A stretch of DNA of 64,000 nucleotides, from NCBI GenBank assembly GCA_041662785.1, contig JBAZRW010000001.1:310001-374000 (forward strand). The letters run 5' to 3'. The translations under genes and the position numbers were made by a program. Source of the stretch: Bdellovibrionales bacterium (GTDB lineage: Bacteria > Pseudomonadota > Alphaproteobacteria > UBA9219). A model generated the notes under the pieces. It worked only from the letters and a program-made list of their open reading frames with translations. It did no database searches and had not been told where the DNA came from. Positions 7,014-14,361 of this stretch are shown here, in pieces. How positions within the stretch are numbered: the stretch's first letter is position 1; every line of letters begins with the position of its first letter.

Positions 7014-9998
7014 TTAGGATTGCTCCTTGAGCAAATTTTCACGAACTGTCTTGATAAGCTCATCCGCCAATTCGGCAATCACCACACTTGTTCCAGCGGA
7101 TTCAACTTTTCCGGACTCTGTCCGCTGAACAACGCGACGGCGAATTTCCTGTCGTGCCGATCCGCTTGGGAAGAATCGCGCCAACACGCGACGCGCCAAG
7201 GGCCCGCCAAGGGCAGTATAAAGAGCGGTGCGAAGATCGACATCTTCCCGCGACGTTGAAAGCGCCCACAACTCGATAGGGCCAAGCGTGTTGACCAGAT
7301 GCTGCTCATACCGTCCCTCATTAGTGCTGAGGAGAAGGAGAACGGGCGCGCCGCTAGGACGCGGCCCCGTCAAACGATAGCGCATCACCCAACGCGCCGT
7401 ATCTGAAAGGCCAAAGCGTTCCGCCGTTTCATTGATCGCACGCTCGGAAACGGCCGTGCCGCAAACCCAAACGCCCGTCGCCATATCGACCATATCGTTG
7501 CTGAAATCTTCCAACAACTGGGAGGCCAAAACGATTTGCACGCCCCATTTGCGTCCTTCGCGCATATCACGCACGACCTGCGCCCGAACGGCCGCCGTCT
7601 TGCTTGTACGGTGGAACTCGTCAAAGCACAGCCGCTTGGGCGATTCACGAATATCGCGGAATCGCTCTTCGTGATAGGGGCGATATTTCTCCGGCATAAG
7701 ACGGATTGAATCCGGCCCCAGCCACCACGCACGAACCAAAACGTGGCGCGCCAACATATACATGACCGCCGTTTGACGATCGGCGGCATCATCGCCTTGA
7801 GGCGCGACATCCTGCAAATCAACCGCCGCAATGCGCGTTGTGCCAATATCAAAACGCGTGATAGAGGCCAAAATGGGGAACTCACGCACTGCCGAGGCAA
7901 TCATACGATCAAAGGCATGGATGATGGACTCTGCCGAAGAACCAATCGACGTCTCTTCTAGCAACGCACGGATCTGGGGACGGCGAGCCGATGTCACGGC
8001 GTCCACAAGCGTCGGAACAGCATGGCGCTGCGCGAGCATACATTCGTGATGCGCCCCTACGTCATACAAAGCATCCACAACATCCCACCAATAAGGATCG
8101 ACGGGTAGATGAAGATTATACTTTTTAAGCGCCTCATCAACATCCGGCTCCATGTTCAAAAGATACGGCCGAGGCTCAGTGTTCGCACCTTTATCATCAC
8201 GCCAACGATACATCTCGTCTACGCACAGACCGACAAGCTGCGCCATACCGTCATAAGGGGTCGTCTGCCCAGGCGCCGTACAAAGCAAAGTGAGCAGCTC
8301 CGTCAAATAAGACCGCTCTTCGGGCAAAGGATAGCGGCAGCCTAGCTGCGTATCGAAAGGATTGACCGAAAACTCAGGCGCCATCTTCAGCTTAAAGTGC
8401 ATGGCCTCATGCCGCCGCTCAAGCGGCAAGGAGTCACGAATCAAAGCAATCAACCCAGCCGACGACGGCCCGATATCCAAGATAGCAATGTAGGGAAGGC
8501 GCGTATTGCCCGCCGACAAAATGGTTCCCAGATTCAGCGCGTTCATCAAAACCGACTTACCAGAGCCGGGTTGCGCAAAAATCAAATCGAACCACGTTGT
8601 CGTCAACGAGCTGCCCGTCTGATAGGGCCAAATACGCCCATCAGAGGTACGAAAGACGACTGAGCCCTCCTTAAACGGCGACGATGCCCGTTGCCACGGC
8701 AAAAGTTTCAAAACATCGCGAAACGGCGCAATGGCGGGCGGTGCGGTTGATGCACACGCGATCCCCAGCGCCGAGGAAAGGGTCGCCTCTAAAGGATCCC
8801 CCCCTGCTGACGAGCCCTGACAATAGCCCCACGATTCCAACGCCTGCGTCAAAGAGGCAAGGCGCGTTTCAACCAGTTTGACCTCACGCGCGGGGGCATA
8901 GGTCGAAAGCGAAATACGCAACCGCACAACAGGCTCGCTTTGTGACAATTCCTGAAGCGCCTTGAGCGATTCACGAATCTGGCGATTGACTTCATTTGTA
9001 AAGGCAAGAACCGCCGATAAGAACGTGCGGAAAGCCGTGCCCTCAACGCCCGCGCTTTCAATCAAAATCGAAAGATGGAAGGGCATGTCTTCATTGATCA
9101 TACGCGCCAAAAGCTGCGGGAACGGCGCAGGATCCGCAGGGCCGAGCGTCATATCAACGCCGCCCCAACACAAATCACCGATCCGCACGATGGTGGGTTT
9201 GACAATTTCGGCATCGCCCGTGCAAAGCTGCCGACGCAAGGGCGGCCACAAAACCTCGGAAGCATCCGTAGGTTCCGAAGAAGCATGCGGCGTAATGGGA
9301 TCGCCAGGCACATTGGCCTTCCATTCATCATGTCCTAGCGTCGGATACAAACTCGCCCTGATCGCCGCCAAAGATTGGTGGACAGAGGCCACACTGGCCT
9401 TAATCGACAATTCTTCAAGAACGGAAACCATTCCCGAAACATAGCCCTTGTGGCGCGAGACAAGTGGCCCAAGACCCGCAAAAGGATGCTGCGCATCATT
9501 GGCAACCACCCATTTTTGATCAGCCCTAAGACGCAAGGCTTCCTTCAGCTCCATCGCGCTAACCGCTTTGGGACGCGTCCACAAAACGAAATAGACTTCC
9601 TCGTGCGCTAGATATTGGGAGAGGTGGCGCTGCCGTTCATCAAGCAAATCGTCAAGATCCAAGCCCGACATTTGGGCCGCCGCGCGGTTGCTTTTCATCG
9701 CGCTGGCAAGATCACTTCCCACCATATGGGGGTCACGCATAAAATAAACCTGAAGCGCATAGCCGGGGCGATCAAACCGAGAGCCAAGCTTCATCGTGGC
9801 TTGTTCGACAATCCACTGATATTCGGCGTCCCCGATAATTTGCCGCGAGCCATGAATCTGGACAATGGACATCAAAGAGCCGTCGTCAGCCACCAGCGTT
9901 GTGCCATCCTGCGCCGTTTCAAGGCGAATAAAGGATTCTATCGGCTGCCGCGCCGCGACAAGGACAGACGCCACAATGTGATCAAGAACATTTAACAT
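7014..9998 (-). CDS. dotO: Type IVB secretion ATPase DotO/IcmB
   Basis: A 994-aa VirB4-like ATPase of the DotO/IcmB family, the large energising ATPase of Dot/Icm systems. The Walker A motif QPGSGKSVLMN is near residue 478; the Walker B-like segment RLCFDEFH is near 791, followed by RKWGVQIVLASQLLEDF. The N-terminal half (about 1-400) is the family's substrate/complex-binding region. Length matches Legionella IcmB (about 1009 aa). I place the start at the ATG at 9998 (protein MLNVLDHIVASV) because a GAGG Shine-Dalgarno lies 8 nt upstream; an in-frame codon at 10076 would add 26 residues without support. It is the promoter-proximal gene of the visible secretion cluster and is divergent from comM. 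Confidence 0.9.
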   Translation of the reverse strand: MLNVLDHIVASVLVAARQPIESFIRLETAQDGTTLVADDGSLMSIVQIHGSRQIIGDAEYQWIVEQATMKLGSRFDRPGYALQVYFMRDPHMVGSDLASAMKSNRAAAQMSGLDLDDLLDERQRHLSQYLAHEEVYFVLWTRPKAVSAMELKEALRLRADQKWVVANDAQHPFAGLGPLVSRHKGYVSGMVSVLEELSIKASVASVHQSLAAIRASLYPTLGHDEWKANVPGDPITPHASSEPTDASEVLWPPLRRQLCTGDAEIVKPTIVRIGDLCWGGVDMTLGPADPAPFPQLLARMINEDMPFHLSILIESAGVEGTAFRTFLSAVLAFTNEVNRQIRESLKALQELSQSEPVVRLRISLSTYAPAREVKLVETRLASLTQALESWGYCQGSSAGGDPLEATLSSALGIACASTAPPAIAPFRDVLKLLPWQRASSPFKEGSVVFRTSDGRIWPYQTGSSLTTTWFDLIFAQPGSGKSVLMNALNLGTILSAGNTRLPYIAILDIGPSSAGLIALIRDSLPLERRHEAMHFKLKMAPEFSVNPFDTQLGCRYPLPEERSYLTELLTLLCTAPGQTTPYDGMAQLVGLCVDEMYRWRDDKGANTEPRPYLLNMEPDVDEALKKYNLHLPVDPYWWDVVDALYDVGAHHECMLAQRHAVPTLVDAVTSARRPQIRALLEETSIGSSAESIIHAFDRMIASAVREFPILASITRFDIGTTRIAAVDLQDVAPQGDDAADRQTAVMYMLARHVLVRAWWLGPDSIRLMPEKYRPYHEERFRDIRESPKRLCFDEFHRTSKTAAVRAQVVRDMREGRKWGVQIVLASQLLEDFSNDMVDMATGVWVCGTAVSERAINETAERFGLSDTARWVMRYRLTGPRPSGAPVLLLLSTNEGRYEQHLVNTLGPIELWALSTSREDVDLRTALYTALGGPLARRVLARFFPSGSARQEIRRRVVQRTESGKVESAGTSVVIAELADELIKTVRENLLKEQS

Positions 9999-10246
9999 AG
10001 GAAAGCCTCTATTAAACCCCAGCGGAAGGGACATCTCAGAACAAGAAGGAGGGGACCCCCACCACGTTACGCACAAAAAGAAGAGCCAGCAAGCCTCCCC
10101 TGTTTTAAGGGGAAGATTATGAACATTTGACTAACGCGCCAGCCCAAGAAGCGCTTTAAATTCATGATGGAAGCCGCCCCCCTCCTTCCCTGTTGCCATC
10201 CCGTCCTATCCCCCCTATTCTCGCCCTGTTTTATCAGGGGGATTTC

Positions 10247-11788
10247 TTGCTCGCACGCATAGGCACAGTCGCGTTTGAAGGCACATCCGTTTTGCCCATC
10301 GATGTTCAGGTTCAACTGTCGTCGGGCATGGTTGTTTTCAACATTGTAGGCCTACCCGACAAGGCCGTGGGCGAAAGCCGCGAGCGCGTGCGCGGGGCGT
10401 TGCATGCCCTTGGCCTTTCCCTGCCGGCCAAAAGGATCACCATCAATCTGGCGCCTGCCGATGTCCTGAAAGAGGGCAGCCATTTCGACTTGCCCATCGC
10501 CTTGGCCGTTCTGGCCGCGATGGAGGTTCTCCCCAAAGAAGAGATTGCCGAATTCGTTTCGCTTGGGGAATTAGGCTTGGACGGAGCCACCGCCAAGGTC
10601 GCCGGAGTCCTTCCCGCCGCCGTTAGCGCCAATGCAAGGGGCAAAGGCCTTATCTGTCCCGCCGCCAACGGCGGTGAGGCCGTTTGGGCGGGCGAGGTCC
10701 TTAACGTGCTGGCCGCACCCTCCCTCCTGTCCCTCATCAACCACTTTAAAGGCGTACAAGTCCTGACGCGCCCCGCCCTTAAGATTCAAACGGATTCCCA
10801 TGCCCATGGGGGGCTGGATCTGCGCGATATCAAGGGGCAAGAGACCGCCAAACGCGCCCTAGAAGTCGTGGCCTCCGGTGGTCACAACCTTTTAATGATA
10901 GGGCCACCCGGATCGGGCAAAAGCATGCTGGCGGCGCGGCTGCCCGCCCTTTTGCCCCCACTCCAGCCCGATGAAGCGCTAGACGTTTCCATGATCCACT
11001 CGCTGGCGGGGCTTTTGGATGAAGGCAAATTGCTGCGACAAAGGCCCTTTCGCGATCCCCACCATTCAGCAACGCTGCCCGCCCTCATCGGCGGCGGCGT
11101 CCGCGCCAAACCGGGGGAGATTTCTCTAGCCCATAACGGCGTCCTCTTCCTTGACGAGCTGCCGGAGTTCCAACGCAGCACGCTGGAAGCCCTGCGCCAA
11201 CCCCTTGAAACGGGCCGCGCCGTCGTGTCCCGCGCCAATCACCACGTCACCTATCCCGCCCGCATCCAGCTTGTCGCCGCGATGAACCCTTGCCGCTGTG
11301 GCCATATGGCGGACCCCAGCCAAGCCTGTGGCCGCGCCCCCAAATGTGCCATGGATTACCAATCCCGCATTTCAGGGCCGATGTTCGACCGCATCGATTG
11401 CCATGTGGACGTGCCCGCCGTCAGCCCTGCCGACCTGTCCCTGCCCCTATCGGCCGAAGGCTCTGCCGAGGTCGCCGCCCGCGTGGCCGCCACCCGCGCC
11501 ATCCAGACGGAGCGCTTTACCGCCCTTACGCGGGCGGGCGAAGGAGGCCCCGTCATCCGCACAAATGCCGAGGCGGATGGCGAGCTGCTTGAAAAGATCG
11601 CGCCGTTGGACGATGCCGGACGCGCCCTGTTGATGAAGGCCTCCGAACAGCTCAAACTATCTGCAAGGGGCTATCACCGGATGCTGCGCGTAGCGCGAAC
11701 GCTGGCCGATATGGAAGGCGCAGGCGCGATCCAGCGCGTCCACATCGCCGAGGCCCTCTCCTATCGCCGCCTGTCCTTCGCACGGTAG
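10247..11788 (+). CDS. comM: YifB/ComM-family Mg-chelatase-like AAA+ ATPase
   Basis: A 513-aa member of the YifB/ComM family, a helicase acting in branch migration during natural transformation and recombination in studied bacteria. The N-terminal Lon-protease-like fold (1-165) contains VGLPDKAVGESRERVR. The AAA+ module has Walker A GPPGSGKSMLAA at about residue 220 and the Walker B-like VLFLDELPEF near 300. A Cys-rich CRCGH segment near 350 and a C-terminal Mg_chelatase_C helical domain follow. The start is set at the TTG at 10247 because family members begin M-L-A-R and AGGGGGA lies 4 nt upstream; an upstream in-frame TTG at 10193 would add 18 unlikely residues. It appears monocistronic and divergent from the secretion genes. 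Confidence 0.93.
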   Translation: MLARIGTVAFEGTSVLPIDVQVQLSSGMVVFNIVGLPDKAVGESRERVRGALHALGLSLPAKRITINLAPADVLKEGSHFDLPIALAVLAAMEVLPKEEIAEFVSLGELGLDGATAKVAGVLPAAVSANARGKGLICPAANGGEAVWAGEVLNVLAAPSLLSLINHFKGVQVLTRPALKIQTDSHAHGGLDLRDIKGQETAKRALEVVASGGHNLLMIGPPGSGKSMLAARLPALLPPLQPDEALDVSMIHSLAGLLDEGKLLRQRPFRDPHHSATLPALIGGGVRAKPGEISLAHNGVLFLDELPEFQRSTLEALRQPLETGRAVVSRANHHVTYPARIQLVAAMNPCRCGHMADPSQACGRAPKCAMDYQSRISGPMFDRIDCHVDVPAVSPADLSLPLSAEGSAEVAARVAATRAIQTERFTALTRAGEGGPVIRTNAEADGELLEKIAPLDDAGRALLMKASEQLKLSARGYHRMLRVARTLADMEGAGAIQRVHIAEALSYRRLSFAR

Positions 11789-11800
11789 GGGGGCGCTCCC

Positions 11801-11881
11801 CTAAAACAAATCGGCATGGGTTCCCGTTCTCATTAATAAATCAGTTAGTTGAATTGCTTCTTGGGGGTTCGAATAACACGA
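11801..11881 (-). pseudogene. Remnant of a RelE/YafQ-type toxin C-terminus
   Basis: On the reverse strand about 26 in-frame codons end with LLMRTGTHADLF and a stop at 11801. The ending R-T-G-T-H-x-D-L-F is the usual C-terminus of YafQ/RelE ribonuclease toxins. Upstream the frame is closed by a stop at 11882-11884 and no start is available, so only a tail survives. It sits at the left edge of the toxin-antitoxin island. Confidence 0.45.
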
Positions 11882-11957
11882 TTAATATGGCTCTCTTGCT
11901 ATTTCGTATATTTTGTTTGTTTCGTTTATTGCTTTTAAAGGATATTGGCTCTATCAT

Positions 11958-12003
11958 AGTTCACAGGCGTCCATAGCAGTTCGTAGATGTCCACATGAGT
12001 TCA
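11958..12003 (+). repeat. 20-bp tandem direct repeats upstream of the antitoxin gene
   Basis: Units start at 11958, 11978 and 11998 with exact 20-bp spacing. Each opens with AGTTC, and the two full units share AG-purine-pyrimidine-GTCCA at the same offset; the third is partial and runs into the GGGAGG Shine-Dalgarno. Iterated sites just ahead of a DNA-binding antitoxin gene suggest an autoregulatory operator. This is inferred. Confidence 0.55.
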
Positions 12004-12014
12004 GGGAGGCTCAA

Positions 12015-12485
12015 ATGCGCCCACACAAAGAAGATCTAACATCTGTTTTTCCGCCCAGTGCCATTGATATAGCCCTTGCCGGAGACGCGAGCCGCCTATT
12101 GGCACGTTATGCACGGCCCGCGGGTAAAGATGCTGTCAAAGTTCAGTTTCTTGAAAATGGGAAATCCGGCGAAATAGCTTTGCCTGCTGTTGCGGTTCGG
12201 CTTCTGTTGAACATCTTGAATGATATGGCAAAGGGAAGTGCTGTTACCGTTATCCCCGTTCACGCTGAATTGACCACACAACAAGCGGCAGACTTCCTGA
12301 ACGTGTCCCGCCCCTTTTTTGTTGGCCTCCTTGAGAAAGGGGATATAAAATACAAAAAGGTCGGGACTCATCGTCGCGTTCGTTTCGAGGACATTCTTTC
12401 CTACAAGAAAAAAATCGAAAGCGAACAAGATGAAGCCTTGAAAGAGTTGGCAACAGAGGCTCAGGAACTCAACATGGGATACTGA
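12015..12485 (+). CDS. HTH (excisionase-type) antitoxin of a PIN toxin system
   Basis: A 156-aa protein. Residues about 85-135 form a MerR/excisionase-like DNA-binding motif: LTTQQAADFLNVSRPFFVGLL followed by KVGTHRRVRFEDILSY. The N-terminal part and the charged C-terminal tail (KKIESEQDEALKEL) probably contact the toxin. GGAGG lies 6 nt before the ATG at 12015; upstream in-frame codons give an unlikely hydrophobic extension. The gene ends 1 nt before the PIN-domain gene, a layout typical of helix-turn-helix/PIN_3 toxin-antitoxin pairs. It would repress its own promoter, possibly through the 20-bp repeats just upstream, and block the nuclease. The function is inferred from family and context. 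Confidence 0.8.
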   Translation: MRPHKEDLTSVFPPSAIDIALAGDASRLLARYARPAGKDAVKVQFLENGKSGEIALPAVAVRLLLNILNDMAKGSAVTVIPVHAELTTQQAADFLNVSRPFFVGLLEKGDIKYKKVGTHRRVRFEDILSYKKKIESEQDEALKELATEAQELNMGY

Positions 12486-12486
12486 T

Positions 12487-13056
12487 TTGGCGACATTCAC
12501 AGCCCTTTTTGATGCATGTGTTCTCTATCCCGCGCCGATTAGAGATATCCTTTTGCACCTTGCCCAAACAGGATTGTTTCGCGCCAAATGGACAGATCAC
12601 ATCCATGACGAATGGACGCGCAACCTTCTCGCAAATCGTGCGGATTTGTCTGAGGAAAGCCTCTTGAGAACACGCGCCCTCATGAATAAGGCGGTTCTTG
12701 ATTGTCTCGTGCAGGACTATGAAAATTTGATTGAGGCTTTGGTCTTGCCCGATCCAAATGACCGCCATGTTCTCGCTGCCGCTATTCGTTGTCGCGCCGA
12801 TGTAATTGTAACCTACAATCTGAAAGATTTTCCGGAAGACATTTTAAGAAAACAAGACATTCAAGCCCAGCATCCGGACGAGTTTATTTCACACCTTATC
12901 GACCTTTCCCCCGGTGTTGTCTGTTCTGCAGTTAAACGGATGCGTGTGAATCTTAAGAATCCGCCATGCGGCGTCGGACAGCTTTTCGGCACGCTTGAGG
13001 GGCTGGGTCTTGTGCAAACCGTTTCTGCTCTCAGAGATTATGCGGAGGTTTTATAA
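12487..13056 (+). CDS. PIN-domain ribonuclease toxin (PIN_3 type)
   Basis: A 189-aa protein with a PIN-like nuclease domain in the first about 140 residues. The start FTALFDACVLYP supplies the first acidic residue (Asp9). The pattern DEWTRNLL near residue 41 and the late acidic cluster LPDPNDRHVLAAAI plus VIVTYNLKDFP near 90-115 complete the expected acidic pocket. Such VapC-like enzymes cut RNA when freed from their antitoxin. The start is a TTG 1 nt after the antitoxin stop codon, so translation is coupled. The C-terminal about 50 residues fall outside the core domain. The RNA target is unknown. Confidence 0.82.
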   Translation: MATFTALFDACVLYPAPIRDILLHLAQTGLFRAKWTDHIHDEWTRNLLANRADLSEESLLRTRALMNKAVLDCLVQDYENLIEALVLPDPNDRHVLAAAIRCRADVIVTYNLKDFPEDILRKQDIQAQHPDEFISHLIDLSPGVVCSAVKRMRVNLKNPPCGVGQLFGTLEGLGLVQTVSALRDYAEVL

Positions 13057-13553
13057 TGGCGCTAATCATGGAAGACATCAAGACAATCGCCGATATTCTT
13101 ACTCCCTGCCTGATTGCTCTATTTGGATTTGTGCTGTTACGTCACGTGGAGGGCATAAAAACAAAAGCCGTTAGAGAATCGGACTACCTAGTCAAACATG
13201 CGGATTATTTCCTAACTGCAGCACAGGAATTTCTTGTGGTTCACGAAAAAGCCTTGGCTTTGTGCTCCCTTTTAAGTGATGGCGTAAACTTAGGAGAAGA
13301 TATAAAAAACACCTTGTCCGAAAAACTTAAATTATTGCTTGAGCCAATGCTAGAAATAGAACTACGCCTTCGGCGTTATGCTCCATTCGCCCCGACACAA
13401 GGGGAACAAATTATTTTATCTGCAAAGCGGTGTAATAATATGTTGTTTACAGTGCTTAATAAAAAAATGGGCTACAAAAGCCAAACGGCTTATGTTGATT
13501 GCCTTTCAGAAGAATTATTTGAACGACATCAAACGTTAATGCCCGCAGGATGA
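13056..13553 (+). CDS. Unrecognised membrane-anchored protein, third gene of the HTH/PIN operon
   Basis: A 165-aa protein that I do not recognise. Residues about 10-28 form a hydrophobic helix (IADILTPCLIALFGFVLL), preceded by an acidic stretch; the rest is soluble and largely helical. Its ATG shares one base with the stop of the PIN gene (TAATG), so it is translated with the toxin pair. The base composition is more AT-rich than that of housekeeping genes in the window, which fits horizontal acquisition. It may be an accessory of the toxin system or a passenger; no catalytic motif is visible. Confidence 0.65.
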   Translation: MALIMEDIKTIADILTPCLIALFGFVLLRHVEGIKTKAVRESDYLVKHADYFLTAAQEFLVVHEKALALCSLLSDGVNLGEDIKNTLSEKLKLLLEPMLEIELRLRRYAPFAPTQGEQIILSAKRCNNMLFTVLNKKMGYKSQTAYVDCLSEELFERHQTLMPAG

Positions 13554-13558
13554 ACCCC

Positions 13559-13810
13559 TCAAAAAGGAGATTGCCCTAATTCTAGAGTGTCATCAGATAC
13601 GGAATAAATAAGCAGCCAATCCGGTTCGATGTGACACTCCATATAGGAAGACCAGTTCCCCGTCAGACGATGGGGTTTGTGCCGAGCACGCAAAGGAACC
13701 TGTCTGCTTAACAAATCGACAATATCCCAAAGTTTATCTAGATCAAGCCCACGGCGCACGGCAAGCTTTGCGTCCTTCTCAAACCGTTTATGGGTTACTA
13801 CCCCTAACAT
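13559..13810 (-). CDS. YafQ/RelE-family mRNA interferase toxin
   Basis: An 83-aa protein of the YafQ type II toxin family, which cleaves mRNA on the ribosome. The family pattern is visible: FEKDAKLAVRRGLDLDKL near the N-terminus, LRARHKPHRLTGNW in the middle and the strand CHIEPDWLLIYSV. The C-terminus reads TLELGQSPF instead of the usual T-G-(S/T)-H-x-D-L-F ending, so the catalytic tail is altered or lost and activity is doubtful. The start codon overlaps the end of the antitoxin gene by 7 nt. Family assignment is good; functional state is uncertain. Confidence 0.8.
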   Translation of the reverse strand: MLGVVTHKRFEKDAKLAVRRGLDLDKLWDIVDLLSRQVPLRARHKPHRLTGNWSSYMECHIEPDWLLIYSVSDDTLELGQSPF

Positions 13811-14094
13811 TTTACCTTTCGTGTTTTTGCAGGACGTCCCTCGACAACACGGCGCAAATCGGAAACAGCTTTATAGGCTTTCATGTTTTTCCCCTCTATC
13901 CCCTCTTTAAGAACAAGGCGCGTGGTTGCATTGGGGATACGGACTTCAAAGGGAAGACCATTTCGCAAAACAATTTGGCGAAAAAAAAGCGTCACCGCAT
14001 CGGATGTCGAAAGCCCGACTTGACACAAAACGGCCTCAACTGATTTTTTAAGATCCGGCGCAACCCGCGTATGAACGACTTCTGATTTTTGCAT
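13804..14094 (-). CDS. RelB/DinJ-family antitoxin
   Basis: A 96-aa antitoxin. The N-terminal ribbon-helix-helix DNA-binding domain includes VHTRVAPDLKKSVEAVL, then GLSTSDAVTLFFRQIV and NGLPFEV, the typical RelB/DinJ signature. The basic C-terminal tail would wrap around the toxin. It precedes and overlaps the YafQ gene. A perfect palindrome at 14117-14138, 23 nt upstream of the start codon, is a natural operator for its autorepression. Confidence 0.88.
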   Translation of the reverse strand: MQKSEVVHTRVAPDLKKSVEAVLCQVGLSTSDAVTLFFRQIVLRNGLPFEVRIPNATTRLVLKEGIEGKNMKAYKAVSDLRRVVEGRPAKTRKVKC

Positions 14095-14116
14095 AGGCTT
14101 TCTCCCTGTTGCCTAA

Positions 14117-14138
14117 TTGTATCACGTTCGTGATACAA
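14117..14138 (-). promoter_or_regulatory. Palindromic operator of the RelB/YafQ operon
   Basis: Two perfect 10-bp half-sites, TTGTATCACG and CGTGATACAA, flank a 2-bp centre (TT). The site lies just upstream of the RelB-type gene, where ribbon-helix-helix antitoxins bind. Direct observation of the palindrome; its role is inferred. Confidence 0.7.
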
Positions 14139-14361
14139 ACACAAACCCTCCCTCCGTTTATTTGTGTCGCCGCCTGTCCTTTACGCGTTAGGAAACGGCC
14201 TCCTCCAGCCAAAACAAAGCATTAAGGCTTTCCCTTGCTTTGCTTTTTTCTTGAAACTATTTCGGGTTCGTTGTTTGGGCCTGAAAAAAAGCATACAATG
14301 CGGCACAGCAATTTCACCCCTTTATTTTTAAGAAGCGGATTTTTCAACCTGCGCGAGCGTC

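Noticed and set aside
11850..11880. GGGGGTTCGAATAAC as a tRNA T-arm
   Set aside because: The motif resembles a T-loop, but no acceptor stem, anticodon arm or CCA end can be drawn around it, and the strand is occupied by the toxin remnant.
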